NCBI RefSeq assembly: GCF_021991875.1
Contig: NZ_JAHLKR010000008.1
Location: 1 to 64,000, forward strand
DNA length: 64,000 bases
Reading direction: 5' to 3'
Origin: Mycetohabitans sp. B8
Lineage (GTDB): Bacteria; Pseudomonadota; Gammaproteobacteria; Burkholderiales; Burkholderiaceae
The notes beneath the pieces are model-generated. The model saw only the letters and a program-made list of their open reading frames with translations. It did no database searches and had not been told where the DNA came from. The position numbers and the translations under genes were made by a program. Shown one piece after another: positions 26,637 through 38,650 of the stretch (its first letter is position 1; every line of letters begins with the position of its first letter).

Positions 26637-28784
26637 ATGAAATTTACCTTCCTGGATCAGGCGGCGTCGCGTCGCCTGATCAACGCGCATCTTGTAGTGG
26701 CGTACCACCGCTGTCGGCGCTGGACGCCTTCGGTGTTCGCCGCAGTGGCGGGCCTGTTGAGCACAGTGAGCGCTCACGCGCAAGCTGATGCGTTGCCGCC
26801 TGACGCACCCCCGGTGGGTGCTGCATCGGTGCTCGTGCCGATTGAGGTTATCGCCAATGCGCCAAAGAATCCGCTGATCGTGGTGACCGACCCGAAGCAG
26901 CCGCGCCAGCCGCTGCCCGCGAGCGACGGCGCCGACTATTTGAAGACGGTGCCGGGCTTTTCGGCGATCCGCAGCGGCGGCACCAATGCAGATGCGGTGT
27001 TTCGCGGCATGTCTGGATCGCGGCTGAGCCTACTGAGCAATGGCGCGCCGATGCTGGGCGCCTGTCCGGGCCGCATGGATGCCCCGACCTCGTATATCGC
27101 GCCGGAGAGCTACGACAAGGTGACCGTCGTCAAAGGGCCGCAATCGGTACTCTATGGGCCGGGCGCATCGGCCGGTACGGTGCTGTTCGAGCGCACGACC
27201 CGCCGCTTCGACGCGCCGGGCATGCGCTTCGATGGCAGCTTAGTTGGCGGCTCGTTCGGCCGCAACGACCAGAATGTCGACTTGAGCGCGGGCATGCGCG
27301 AAGGCTATGCGCGCGTGATCGCTAATCACGCGCATCAGCAAGACTACCGCGACGGCAACGGCAATACGGTGCCATCGCAGTGGGACAAATGGAACGTGGA
27401 CACGGCACTAGGCTGGACGCCGAACGAGCATACCCGCATCGAAGCGAGCGCCGGTACCGGTGACGGCTATGCGCGCTACGCCGGCCGCGGCATGGACGGT
27501 GCACGGTTCCGGCGCGATAGCTATGGTCTGCGTGCCGAGCGCTCGCACCTGGGCGAGGTGCTGGACCGCGTCGAGGCGCAGGTCTACTACACCGATTTCG
27601 ACCATGTGATGGATAACTTCACGCTGCGCTCGCCGGCAGGCGGCGGCAGGTCCATGTCGATGGCATCCGAGGTGCGGCGGCGCACGTTCGGCGCTCGCAG
27701 TGCCGCAACGCTGCGGTTCACGGACCAGTTCAAGCTGGTGGCGGGAGTGGATGGGCAGCACCATGCGCTCGATAACCGGTCGCTGCAGCGGGCCGCCGCC
27801 AACGGCAACGGTCCGTGGAAGCCGTCCGCAACCTTGTGGAGCATGGGCGGATTTGGCGAACTGACCTGGTACGCGACGCAGGCTGAACGGATGGTGACGG
27901 GGCTACGGGTGGACCGTGCCGCGGTACGCGACCGGCGCGTCAACGTCGGCTCCGGTGCGATGCAAGCGCCGAATCCGACGGCTGATGTGCAACGCGAGCG
28001 TACTTTGCCCAGCGGCTTCGTGCGTTACGAGCGCGATCTCACGACGTTGCCCGCGATGTGGTACGTCGGAGTGGGGCATGCCGAGCGTTTCCCGGATTAT
28101 TGGGAGCTATTCTCGCCGAAACGAGGTCCGGATGGTTCGGTCAACGCGTTTTCGTCGTTGCGTCCCGAAAAGACCACGCAACTGGATATCGGCACCCAGT
28201 ACAGCGGCGAGCACCTTGACGCCTGGTTGTCGGCGTATGCGGGTAGCGTGCAAAATTTCATCCTGTTCGACTACGTGTCCGGGCCGATGGGACCGGCCAG
28301 TCGCGCGACGCAGGTGGGTGCACGGATCCTCGGCGGCGAATTGGGCGCCACGTGGCGCGCCACGCCGGCGTGGCGGTTCGAGACCTCGCTCGCGTACGCG
28401 TGGGGGCGTAACAACGACACGGGCGGGCCGTTGCCGCAGATTCCACCGCTGGAGGCGCGCGTGGGCGCGCACTACCAGCACGGGACGTGGTCGGTCGGGG
28501 CGCTGTGGCGCGTGGTGGCGGCGCAGCGCCGGTACGCGTTCAATGAAGGGAACGTGGTCGGCAAGGATTTCGGGCCGAGCGCCGGCTTCGGCGTCGTGTC
28601 ACTGCATGCGCAGTACGCGTTCGGCAAGGCGGCCACGCTGACGCTGGGCGTGGACAACTTGTTCGACAACGCGTACACCGAGCATCTCAATCTGGCGGGC
28701 AATGCGGGCTTTGGCTATCCGGCCCATTCACCGGTCATGGAGTCCGGCCGCACGGTGTGGTTGCGCGTCGGCGTCAAACTGTAG
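26637..28784 (+). CDS. TonB-dependent copper receptor (OprC/NosA-like)
   Basis: The product is 715 residues from the ATG at 26637. A basic N terminus and hydrophobic run (FAAVAGLLSTVSAHAQA) form the signal peptide. The plug domain contains TVPGFSAIRSGGTNADAVFR, GMSGSRLSLLSNGAPMLGAC and PGRMDAPTSYIAPESYDKVT, the hallmark of OprC/NosA copper receptors, and VVKGPQSVLYGPGASAGTVL. The rest is a 22-strand barrel ending in a beta strand with terminal VKL (usual C-terminal aromatic residue absent). It lies after the DUF2946 gene. A two-way terminator separates it from the cold-shock gene. Confidence 0.88.
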   Translation: MKFTFLDQAASRRLINAHLVVAYHRCRRWTPSVFAAVAGLLSTVSAHAQADALPPDAPPVGAASVLVPIEVIANAPKNPLIVVTDPKQPRQPLPASDGADYLKTVPGFSAIRSGGTNADAVFRGMSGSRLSLLSNGAPMLGACPGRMDAPTSYIAPESYDKVTVVKGPQSVLYGPGASAGTVLFERTTRRFDAPGMRFDGSLVGGSFGRNDQNVDLSAGMREGYARVIANHAHQQDYRDGNGNTVPSQWDKWNVDTALGWTPNEHTRIEASAGTGDGYARYAGRGMDGARFRRDSYGLRAERSHLGEVLDRVEAQVYYTDFDHVMDNFTLRSPAGGGRSMSMASEVRRRTFGARSAATLRFTDQFKLVAGVDGQHHALDNRSLQRAAANGNGPWKPSATLWSMGGFGELTWYATQAERMVTGLRVDRAAVRDRRVNVGSGAMQAPNPTADVQRERTLPSGFVRYERDLTTLPAMWYVGVGHAERFPDYWELFSPKRGPDGSVNAFSSLRPEKTTQLDIGTQYSGEHLDAWLSAYAGSVQNFILFDYVSGPMGPASRATQVGARILGGELGATWRATPAWRFETSLAYAWGRNNDTGGPLPQIPPLEARVGAHYQHGTWSVGALWRVVAAQRRYAFNEGNVVGKDFGPSAGFGVVSLHAQYAFGKAATLTLGVDNLFDNAYTEHLNLAGNAGFGYPAHSPVMESGRTVWLRVGVKL

Positions 28785-28793
28785 CGGTGCAGA

Positions 28794-28828
28794 AAAGGAA
28801 AAACCCGGCTCGAAACCGGGTTTTTCTG
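28794..28828. terminator. bidirectional terminator between the copper receptor and the cold-shock gene
   Basis: aaaaacccgg (28799-28808) pairs with ccgggttttt (28816-28825) around a seven-base loop, with A-rich and T-rich flanks, so it works for both converging genes. Confidence 0.88.
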
Positions 28829-28854
28829 CTTCGCGACGCAAGCGATTCGAACAA

Positions 28855-29061
28855 TCAGGCAGCCGCCTGGATATTCGAAGCTTGCTTGCCTTTCGGTCCC
28901 TGCACGACTTCGAAGCTGACCTTCTGACCTTCCTTGAGGGTCTTGAAGCCGTTCATCTGGATAGCCGAAAAATGCGCGAACAGATCCTCCCCGCCTTCGT
29001 CCGGCGTGATGAATCCGTAACCTTTGGCGTCATTGAACCATTTGACCGTACCTATCGCCAT
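28855..29061 (-). CDS. cold-shock domain protein (CspA family)
   Basis: The product is 68 residues from the ATG at 29061: [20 protein letters not shown], then [20 protein letters not shown]. Both RNA-binding motifs are present, RNP1 as KGYGFITP and RNP2 as DLFAHFSAI. Such proteins bind single-stranded RNA and DNA and act as RNA chaperones. A promoter at 29201-29229 implies a leader of about 130 nt, typical of regulated csp genes. The longer reading to 29229 covers the leader and is not coding. Confidence 0.95.
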   Translation of the reverse strand: MAIGTVKWFNDAKGYGFITPDEGGEDLFAHFSAIQMNGFKTLKEGQKVSFEVVQGPKGKQASNIQAAA

Positions 29062-29200
29062 CCTACTTCCCCTGTCACTCTCGTCCTTGCTACACGAGCA
29101 CGTTCGAAAAGCTCCGTGCCCCATGCGGCCGGATCCCTCTAACAAGCTCACCCGGCATTTTTCCTGGCTGTGTAGACAGCTGGAAAAAAGTGCCAGCTTG

Positions 29201-29229
29201 ATTGTTGGTGGTCTAAAAGTCAGTGTCAA
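29201..29229 (-). promoter_or_regulatory. promoter of the cold-shock gene
   Basis: On the minus strand TTGACA (29229-29224) and AACAAT (29206-29201) are 17 bases apart. This gives a leader of about 130 nt before the ATG at 29061. The stretch 29230-29542 holds no supportable gene. Confidence 0.75.
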
Positions 29230-29542
29230 GAAAATTTTGAGACGCCCGAAAACCCTGTTGCATGGACACCCAATGCAGGCCTGAACAACGCACGATAGTC
29301 ATCTTGACGTCATCTCAATGGGCGCTTCCGACGCCCACGCAGCGCGAGGGCTTGAAAAGTCGCATAATGCACCGAGATAGCCACGGAACGAATTTTGCGC
29401 ATGCAGGATCAGCGCAACACTGTGCGCCTTGCCGTAGGGCAGGCGCTCACCGTTGGCAGGGTGCCGGAGAGGCGGTCGCGCTCTGGTGACGAAAGAATGT
29501 GTGCCGCGCCGTATCGGGTGCCCGTTGAGCGTTTTGGCGGGA

Positions 29543-29570
29543 TTGCTTGCGTGGCCGAGTTGTTTAGAAT
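29543..29570 (+). promoter_or_regulatory. promoter placing transcription start at the clpS ATG
   Basis: TTGCTT (29543-29548) and TAGAAT (29565-29570) are separated by 16 bases. The -10 box ends six bases before the clpS ATG, so the transcript is predicted to begin at about the A of the start codon. No Shine-Dalgarno sequence is visible. Confidence 0.65.
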
Positions 29571-29576
29571 GGGTGT

Positions 29577-29887
29577 ATGGCCATTATCCCGGACAAGCAG
29601 GACGGTACAGTACTGGAGCGGCAGGAACAAAAGGCCAAGCCGCCGTCGATGTACCGCGTGGTTTTGCTAAACGACGACTTCACGCCAATGGAATTCGTCG
29701 TGATGGTAATACAGCAATACTTCAACAAGGATCGCGATACCGCGACGCAGATTATGTTGAAAGTGCATCACGAGGGGCGCGGAGTTTGCGGGATCTATAC
29801 GCGGGACATCGCGTCGACTAAGGTTGAGCAGGTTGTAACGCACGCGCGGCAAGCGGGACACCCGCTGCGGTGCGTGATGGAGGAAGC

Positions 29888-29891
<4 letters not shown>
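29577..29891 (+). CDS. clpS: ATP-dependent Clp protease adaptor ClpS
   Basis: The product is 104 residues. ClpS delivers N-degron substrates to ClpAP. The flexible N-terminal tail ([20 protein letters not shown]) is followed by the core [20 protein letters not shown], which forms the N-degron pocket. [19 protein letters not shown] and [10 protein letters not shown] complete the fold. Its stop overlaps the clpA start (ATGA), so ClpA is translationally coupled to its adaptor. The promoter appears leaderless. Confidence 0.96.
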
Positions 29892-32188
<2,297 letters not shown>

Positions 32189-32211
32189 TCGCAGCGATTG
32201 TGCGATAACAA

Positions 32212-32240
32212 CGCGCGGGCGACGTCCCGCGCTTTTTTGT
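32212..32240 (+). terminator. terminator after clpA
   Basis: gcgcggg-cgacg-tcccgcgc is followed by six T residues, between clpA and the converging dut gene. Confidence 0.85.
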
Positions 32241-32243
32241 CGC

Positions 32244-32693
32244 TCAGTGCCGGCCGGTGCTGCCGAAGCCGCCGGCACCTCGTTCGCTGTGCGAGAAATC
32301 GTTGACCACGTTGAATTGCACCTGCGCCACCGGTACGACGACGAGTTGCGCGAGGCGCTCCATTGGATTGAGCGTGAACGCGGTCCCGCCACGGTTCCAC
32401 GTGGAGATCATCAACTGGCCTTGATAATCGGAATCGATCAGTCCCACCAGGTTGCCGAGCACGATGCCGTGCTTGTGGCCCAATCCAGAGCGCGGCAAGA
32501 TTAATGCCGCATAACCTGGCGTACCGATATGGATAGCCAGGCCGGTCGGCACCAGCGCGGTGGCACCCGGTTGCAGAACTAGCGGTTCGTCCAGGCAGGC
32601 GCGCAGATCCAGACCGGCGCTGCCGGCAGTGGCATAGGCGGGCAGGGCGTCCTGCATGCGCGGGTCGAGAATCTTCAGGTCGATGTTCATCAA
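32244..32693 (-). CDS. dut: dUTP diphosphatase
   Basis: The product is 149 residues and hydrolyses dUTP to dUMP, preventing uracil incorporation and feeding dTMP synthesis. All five trimeric dUTPase motifs are present: [48 protein letters not shown] and the glycine-rich C-terminal arm [11 protein letters not shown]. The length is standard. It is the last gene of the leftward ribF-to-dut cluster. Confidence 0.97.
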   Translation of the reverse strand: MMNIDLKILDPRMQDALPAYATAGSAGLDLRACLDEPLVLQPGATALVPTGLAIHIGTPGYAALILPRSGLGHKHGIVLGNLVGLIDSDYQGQLMISTWNRGGTAFTLNPMERLAQLVVVPVAQVQFNVVNDFSHSERGAGGFGSTGRH

Positions 32694-32808
32694 TCAGTCA
32701 GTAGTGGGAGTAGCGGGGCGTGCTAGCATCGCGGCATGCTCTATGACATGCTGTCGCAGTGCCGGCGCGGTACGACGCGAGGGCACGACAAGCACGCAAA
32801 AGGTTCGA

Positions 32809-33828
32809 TTATGCCGTCTTGTGCGTTTGCGCGGCCAGATCGAATGCCTGCGCAAGCAATTCATATGAACGCAGCCGTGCCTTGTAGCTGGCCGCGACGG
32901 TCAGCACAATCAACTCGTCAGCGTTGAACTGCTGTTGAATCTCCAGCACACGCGGGACCACCGACTCCGGTGTGCCGATGATGCTGCGTGCTCTTTCGCG
33001 CTCAATGATCAGCCGTTCGCGTTCGCCATATGTCTGCTCGAGCGCTTGCTCGACGGTCGGGATCGGTTCGTTCAAGCCATACGCCATGTGCACGCGACGC
33101 AGATCGACGGCCTTTTCCAGTGCGTCGGCCTGTTGCTCGGTATCCGCGCAAATCACGAAAACCGCTGCGGCCAAGTAGGGATGAGATTCAAGCCCGGGTT
33201 TGAATTGCGTCCGGTACGCCTGCGCGACCGTGTGGCCAAAGAACGCGTTGATGAAGTGCGCGAACGCGAACCGGATGCCAAGCTGCGCGGCCAGTGCACC
33301 GCCGAAGTCGCTTGACCCGAGTACCCACAACTGCGGCCGCGTTGCGACATGGGGTTGCAGCAGCACGTCGCGGGCGAATGAGTCGTCGGCGAGTTGCCCG
33401 CGAAACAGTCCGGCTAGTTCGGCCACTTGCCGTGGAAAAAACTCGCCACGATTGTAGGCGCCGGCCGCGACGGCCTGCGCGGTGCGCATATCACCGCCGG
33501 GCGCGCGGCCCACGGCTAGATCGACACGCCCCGGGAACAACGCTTCGAGCATCATGAACTGCTCGGCGACCTTGAACGCACTATAGTAGGGTAGCATGAT
33601 GCCGCCCGAGCCGATCCGGATGCGTTGCGTGACGCTGCCCAGGCGCGCGAGCATGACTTCCGGTGCGGGATTGGCCACTGAGCGCAAGCCGTGATGCTCC
33701 GCGCACCAAAAGCGGGTATAGCCCAGGTGGTCAGCAAGCTGCGCGAGTTCGACGGTGGCGGCAATGGCGTCGGCGACCGAATGGCCGTCAATCACCGGCG
33801 TTTGATCGAGTATTGACAGTCGAGTCAT
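32809..33828 (-). CDS. luciferase-like flavin-dependent oxidoreductase
   Basis: The product is 339 residues from the ATG at 33828 (MTRLSILDQTPVIDGHSVAD). It belongs to the bacterial luciferase-like TIM-barrel family that uses reduced FMN. Markers are LGYTRFWCAEHHGLRSVANP, RIRIGSGGIMLPYYSAFKVA and FPGRVDLAVGRAPGGD. The closest relatives by eye are YhbW/alkanal-monooxygenase-like proteins of unknown substrate. It sits between coaBC and dut, 70 bases after coaBC, probably in the same transcript. The ATG at 34098 would overlap coaBC and is rejected. Confidence 0.88.
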   Translation of the reverse strand: MTRLSILDQTPVIDGHSVADAIAATVELAQLADHLGYTRFWCAEHHGLRSVANPAPEVMLARLGSVTQRIRIGSGGIMLPYYSAFKVAEQFMMLEALFPGRVDLAVGRAPGGDMRTAQAVAAGAYNRGEFFPRQVAELAGLFRGQLADDSFARDVLLQPHVATRPQLWVLGSSDFGGALAAQLGIRFAFAHFINAFFGHTVAQAYRTQFKPGLESHPYLAAAVFVICADTEQQADALEKAVDLRRVHMAYGLNEPIPTVEQALEQTYGERERLIIERERARSIIGTPESVVPRVLEIQQQFNADELIVLTVAASYKARLRSYELLAQAFDLAAQTHKTA

Positions 33829-33898
33829 GTGAGGACCGGATAGCGTGCCGCACGCGTGGTGGGCCGAGACCAGGGCGCGCCACCCGCGCGGGCGTGAC

Positions 33899-35101
33899 TT
33901 ACGCGAAAAGACTGCCCGGCACGCGCTGCGCAATCTCGTCGACCAACGTGCGCGCGAGTGATTGCTTATCCGCGCGCGGCAACGGCGTCGAGCCAGTGGT
34001 TTCAAATAGTACGACTTCGTTGTCATCCTCGCCGAATGTCTTCGGCCCCAGGTTGCCAATGAGCAGCGGGACGTTCTTGCGCCGCCGCTTCGCTTCACCG
34101 TTCACGCCCAGCTCGCCGCTTTCCGCCGCGAAGCCGACGCAGTAAGGCGGCGAGGGCAGCGCGGCGACACTGGCCAGGATATCCGGGTTCTCGACAAAAT
34201 CCAGCGGCGGCGCCGGTTGACCGGCGGCCTTCTTCAGTTTGTGCTCGGACACCTGAGCGGCACGCCAGTCGGCGACCGCGGCGACGGCGATGAAAATGTC
34301 GGTGTCGGCGATGGCCGCCATGACCGCGTCGTACATTTGCCGTGCGGTCTGTACGTCTTCGCGGCTCACGCCCCACGGCGTAGCGAGCGCGACCGGGCCG
34401 GCGACCAGGTGCACGCGCGCACCGGCCTGCGCTGCGGCACGCGCGAGCGCGAATCCCATCTTGCCGCTCGAACGATTGGTAATGCCGCGGACCGGATCGA
34501 TCGGCTCAAACGTGGGACCCGCTGTGATCAGCACGCGCTGTCCCACCAGCTTCTTCGGCTGAAAAAAGGCGATGATCGCCTCGTACACCGCTGCGGGTTC
34601 CAGCATGCGGCCGTCGCCGATCTCGCCACATGCCTGCGGGCCGGCATCCGGGCCGAGCACCGTGATACCGTCCGCGCGCAACTGGGCGACGTTACGTTGC
34701 GTCGCCGGGTTTTGCCACATCTGGCGGTTCATCGCCGGCACGACCAACAACGGACAGTCGCGTGCCACGGCCAACGTGGACAAGAGATCGTCGCACAGCC
34801 CGTTGGCTAGCTTGGCGATGAAGTCAGTCGACGCGGGAGCGATCACGATCGCGTCCGCGCGGCGCGACAGGTCGATGTGCGGCATGTTGTTATCGATCCG
34901 TGCGTCCCACTGGCTGGTGTAGACCGGATGGCCGGACAGTGCCTGCATCGTGACCGGCGTGATGAATTGTGTGGCCGCTTCTGTCATCGCCACTTGGACG
35001 GTGGCGCCGGCTTGGGTCAGCATGCGCGTGAGCTCGGCCGACTTGTAGCATGCAATGCCGCCCGTCAGTCCAAGCACCAGGTGTTTGCCCGCAAGGTCCA
35101 T
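33899..35101 (-). CDS. coaBC: bifunctional phosphopantothenoylcysteine decarboxylase/synthase
   Basis: The product is 400 residues from the ATG at 35101 (MDLAGKHLVLGLTGGIACYK). It carries out two steps of coenzyme A synthesis. The N-terminal CoaC flavoprotein half has GGIACYKSAELTRML and PAMNRQMWQNPATQRN. The C-terminal CoaB half has ITAGPTFEPIDPVRGITNRS, SSGKMGFALARAA and the nucleotide-binding region VGFAAESGELGVN. A hallmark fusion in most bacteria. It follows lspA by 58 bases. Confidence 0.96.
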   Translation of the reverse strand: MDLAGKHLVLGLTGGIACYKSAELTRMLTQAGATVQVAMTEAATQFITPVTMQALSGHPVYTSQWDARIDNNMPHIDLSRRADAIVIAPASTDFIAKLANGLCDDLLSTLAVARDCPLLVVPAMNRQMWQNPATQRNVAQLRADGITVLGPDAGPQACGEIGDGRMLEPAAVYEAIIAFFQPKKLVGQRVLITAGPTFEPIDPVRGITNRSSGKMGFALARAAAQAGARVHLVAGPVALATPWGVSREDVQTARQMYDAVMAAIADTDIFIAVAAVADWRAAQVSEHKLKKAAGQPAPPLDFVENPDILASVAALPSPPYCVGFAAESGELGVNGEAKRRRKNVPLLIGNLGPKTFGEDDNEVVLFETTGSTPLPRADKQSLARTLVDEIAQRVPGSLFA

Positions 35102-35159
35102 ATCGTTCCTTCCGCTATTGCGTGTGTCCGGTGCCGGCATTGTCTGCCGATCCGGGTTT

Positions 35160-35666
35160 TCAGCGCGCCGCGCGCACGCGCCTGAGTTCGTCGAGCACTA
35201 GCAGCACCGCACCGATCGTAATGCCGCTGTCGGCAACGTTGAACGCCGGCCAATGCCAGCCGCCGACATGAAAATCAAGGAAGTCGATCACATGGCCGTG
35301 CACCAGCCGGTCAATGACGTTGCCCAGCGCGCCGCCGAGAATCAGCGCCAGCGCGGTGCAAAACAGTCTTTGCCCGCTGTGGCGCTTGAGCAACCAGGTG
35401 ATCACCAATGCGGCGACGATGCCCAATGCAGTGAACGCCCAGCGCTGCCAGCCGCCGGCAGTCGCCAGAAAGCTGAACGCGGCACCACGGTTGTAGATCA
35501 GCAGCAGATTGAAAAAGGGCGCAACCGGATGCGGGTCGCCGTACACGAACAGGCGCGACACCGCGATTTTGGACAACTGATCGAGCAGGATTACAATCAA
35601 CGACATGCCCAGCCACGGCATGAGCGTTGCCGAACGGGCGGCGTTGCTAGATGAGGTCTTCGCCAT
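35160..35666 (-). CDS. lspA: lipoprotein signal peptidase
   Basis: The product is 168 residues with four transmembrane segments. LspA cleaves prolipoprotein signal peptides after lipidation. The catalytic aspartates are in [19 protein letters not shown] and [16 protein letters not shown], and [13 protein letters not shown] is also conserved. Its ATG immediately follows the ileS stop (TAAATG), a classic ileS-lspA arrangement. Confidence 0.97.
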   Translation of the reverse strand: MAKTSSSNAARSATLMPWLGMSLIVILLDQLSKIAVSRLFVYGDPHPVAPFFNLLLIYNRGAAFSFLATAGGWQRWAFTALGIVAALVITWLLKRHSGQRLFCTALALILGGALGNVIDRLVHGHVIDFLDFHVGGWHWPAFNVADSGITIGAVLLVLDELRRVRAAR

Positions 35667-38504
35667 TTATGCAATGCTCCGGTGTTCGCCGTCCCCGAAT
35701 AGATTCGCCGTGCAGCGCCCGCACAGCGTCGGATGCTCGGCGTTTGTGCCCACTTCCTCGCGGTAATGCCAGCAACGCTCGCACTTTAGGTACCGGGACG
35801 CGACCACGTCGATGGCCTCGTCGGCCTGGCTGTCGACCTTGATCACCCGCGCTGCGGAGGTGATCAGCACGAATTTCAACGCGTCACCCAGGCTCGCGAG
35901 GGTATCGTAGCGTGCGCCATGCGCGCGGATCTCGACTTCGGCCTGCAGCGATGAGCCGATCTGGCCGGCTTCGCGCGCCGCTTCGAGCGCCTTGGTGACA
36001 TCGCCACGCAATTGACGCACGAGCGCCCATTTATCCAACAACGCCGTGCCTTCGGCCAGCGGCGGATAGACGTAATACGTTTCGGTGAAGATCGTCGTGT
36101 GCCCCGGCTGGAAGATCGCCCACGCTTCTTCCGCGGTGAACGACAGGAATGGCGCGATCAATCGCAGTAACCCCTGCGTGATATGGTACAGCGCCGACTG
36201 CGCGCTGCGCCGCGCGTGCGAGTCGAGCGCCGACGTGTACAGCCGGTCCTTGAGCACATCGAGATAGAAGCCACCGAGATCTTCTGAGCAGAAGGTCTGC
36301 AGCTTGGCCACGACCGGGTGGAATTCGTACACGTCGTAGTGGTCGAGCGCTTCCTTTTGCAGCGCCGCGGCGCGCGCGAGCGCGTAGCGGTCGATCTCGA
36401 GCCACTGCTCGGGCAGCACCATGTTCCGGCTCGGGTCGAAATCCGACAGATTCGCCAGCAGAAAGCGCAGCGTATTGCGAATCCGGCGGTAGCTTTCCAC
36501 CACACGCTTCAGGATCTCATCGGAGATCGACAGTTCGCCGGAGTAGTCGGTCGAGGCCACCCACAGGCGAATGATTTCGGCGCCGAGCTTGTTCGAGACT
36601 TCCTGCGGCGCGATCACGTTGCCGACCGATTTTGACATCTTCCGGCCCTGTCCATCGACCGTGAAACCGTGCGTCAACAGCGCCTTGTAGGGTGGCTTGC
36701 CATCGAGCATCGAGCCGGTCAGCAGCGACGAATGGAACCATCCGCGGTGCTGATCCGAGCCTTCGAGGTACAGGTCGGCGGGCCACTGCAACTGCTGGGC
36801 GTGCGAGCCACGCAGCACATGCCAGTGCGTCGTGCCGGAGTCGAACCAGACGTCCATCGTGTCGCGATTCTTTTCGTACAGATCAGCATCGTCGCCGAGC
36901 AGCTCGCGTGCATCGAGCGACTGCCATGCCTCGATGCCGTGTTGCTCGACGCGTTGCGCGACCTGTTCGAGCAACTCCAGCGTGCGGGGGTGCAACTGGC
37001 CCGTCTCCTTGTGCACGAAGAAGGCCATTGGCACGCCCCACTGGCGCTGGCGCGATAATGTCCAGTCGGGTCGATTCGCGATCATGTTGTGTAGTCGCTG
37101 CTTGCCCCACGCCGGATAGAACGCGGTGGCCTCGATGCCGTCGAGCGCGGTTTCGCGCAGTGTCTTGCCGCCACCGACGGGCGTCAGATCCATGCCCGCA
37201 AACCATTGCGACGTCGCGCGGTAGATGATCGGCGTCTTATGCCGCCAGCAATGCATATAGCTGTGCGCGTAAGGGTTCGTGTGCAGCAACGAACCGGCAT
37301 TGTGCAACGCGTCGACGATCTTCGGGTTCGCATCCCAGATCGACAGGCCGCCGAACAGTGGCAACGATTCGATATAGCGGCCGTCGCCCATGACCGGGCT
37401 CAGGATGTCGCCATCGTCGAGGCCATGCGCCTTGCACGACTGGAAGTCCTCGATGCCGTAGGCCGGCGCCGAATGGACGACGCCGGTGCCGGAGTCGATG
37501 GTCACGTAGTCGCCGAAATAGATCGGCGCAGTGCGCTTGTAGCCCGGGTGCAGGTTGGCGAGCGGATGGTGGAAGCGGATACCGCCCAGCGCGGCACCCG
37601 GCGCCGACGCGATCACCGTGCCGTCCAAGCCGTATGTGGCCAGGCACGGCTCGACGCGCTCGGAAGCCAGGATCAGCAAGCCGCGCGGTGTGTCCACGAG
37701 GCTGTATGACAGTTCTGGGTTCACGTTCAGCGCCTGGTTCGCGGGAATGGTCCACGGCGTAGTAGTCCAGATCACGATCGCGCCGTTGGCACCGGGCAAC
37801 GACGGCAGCCCGAACGCGTCGGCGATCCGGTCGGGCTCGGCAAACGCAAACGCGACGTCCACGGCAGGATCGACACGGTCCTTATATTCGACTTCCGCCT
37901 CGGCAAGTGCCGAGCCGCAGTCAAAGCACCAGTTCACCGGCTTCAGGCCGCGAAATACATAGCCCTTCTCGAAGATGCGCGCGAGCGCGCGGATTTCGTT
38001 CGCCTCGTTCGCGAAGTTCATCGTGCGATACGGGTTGTCCCAATCGCCGATCAATCCAAGCCGGCGGAAATCGGCCTTCTGGCGCTCGATCTGCTCGGCG
38101 GCATACTCGCGTGCGTTACGTTGCACCTGCTCGACCGGCAGCGACTTGCCGAAGCGTTTCTCGATTTGGATTTCGATCGGCATGCCGTGACAATCCCATC
38201 CGGGGACATAATCCGCGTCAAAACCGGCCATGTTGCGTGCCTTGACGATCATGTCCTTTAGGATCTTGTTGACTGCGTGTCCGATATGGATATCCCCGTT
38301 CGCATAGGGCGGGCCGTCGTGCAGCACGAATTTCGGCCGCCCCCGGCTGGCCTCGCGAATCGCTTCGTACACCTTGTTCTGCTGCCATTGCTGGACCCAT
38401 TGCGGTTCGCGCCTGGGCAAGTCGCCGCGCATCGGAAACGGCGTGTCGAGCAAGTTCACGGGGTACTTGGAAGGCTGCTTGGAATCGGCTTTCTTATCAC
38501 TCAT
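35667..38504 (-). CDS. ileS: isoleucyl-tRNA synthetase
   Basis: This 945-residue class I synthetase charges tRNA-Ile. The HIGH motif lies in [20 protein letters not shown] near residue 60, and KMSKS in [14 protein letters not shown] near 620. The editing domain between them has [15 protein letters not shown]. The C-terminal zinc finger [14 protein letters not shown] with CGRC is complete, which marks the ordinary bacterial type. It is flanked by ribF and lspA as expected. Confidence 0.98.
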   Translation of the reverse strand: MSDKKADSKQPSKYPVNLLDTPFPMRGDLPRREPQWVQQWQQNKVYEAIREASRGRPKFVLHDGPPYANGDIHIGHAVNKILKDMIVKARNMAGFDADYVPGWDCHGMPIEIQIEKRFGKSLPVEQVQRNAREYAAEQIERQKADFRRLGLIGDWDNPYRTMNFANEANEIRALARIFEKGYVFRGLKPVNWCFDCGSALAEAEVEYKDRVDPAVDVAFAFAEPDRIADAFGLPSLPGANGAIVIWTTTPWTIPANQALNVNPELSYSLVDTPRGLLILASERVEPCLATYGLDGTVIASAPGAALGGIRFHHPLANLHPGYKRTAPIYFGDYVTIDSGTGVVHSAPAYGIEDFQSCKAHGLDDGDILSPVMGDGRYIESLPLFGGLSIWDANPKIVDALHNAGSLLHTNPYAHSYMHCWRHKTPIIYRATSQWFAGMDLTPVGGGKTLRETALDGIEATAFYPAWGKQRLHNMIANRPDWTLSRQRQWGVPMAFFVHKETGQLHPRTLELLEQVAQRVEQHGIEAWQSLDARELLGDDADLYEKNRDTMDVWFDSGTTHWHVLRGSHAQQLQWPADLYLEGSDQHRGWFHSSLLTGSMLDGKPPYKALLTHGFTVDGQGRKMSKSVGNVIAPQEVSNKLGAEIIRLWVASTDYSGELSISDEILKRVVESYRRIRNTLRFLLANLSDFDPSRNMVLPEQWLEIDRYALARAAALQKEALDHYDVYEFHPVVAKLQTFCSEDLGGFYLDVLKDRLYTSALDSHARRSAQSALYHITQGLLRLIAPFLSFTAEEAWAIFQPGHTTIFTETYYVYPPLAEGTALLDKWALVRQLRGDVTKALEAAREAGQIGSSLQAEVEIRAHGARYDTLASLGDALKFVLITSAARVIKVDSQADEAIDVVASRYLKCERCWHYREEVGTNAEHPTLCGRCTANLFGDGEHRSIA

Positions 38505-38650
38505 GATCGGGATGGTGGAGAAGTTCGGTGGCCGCTAACGGCGCATGCTGGCCGCATCGGCGAAGCACGGCATGTTGCGCGGGCGCGGGGCACATGTCGT
38601 CGGCCCCGACACGCGTCGTCGCGCACCTTGCCGGTACGCGGCGACTCGCG

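Noticed and set aside
33829-34098. N-terminal extension of the luciferase-like protein
   Set aside because: It overlaps coaBC antiphase on the same strand and has no similarity. The ATG at 33828 begins the conserved domain.
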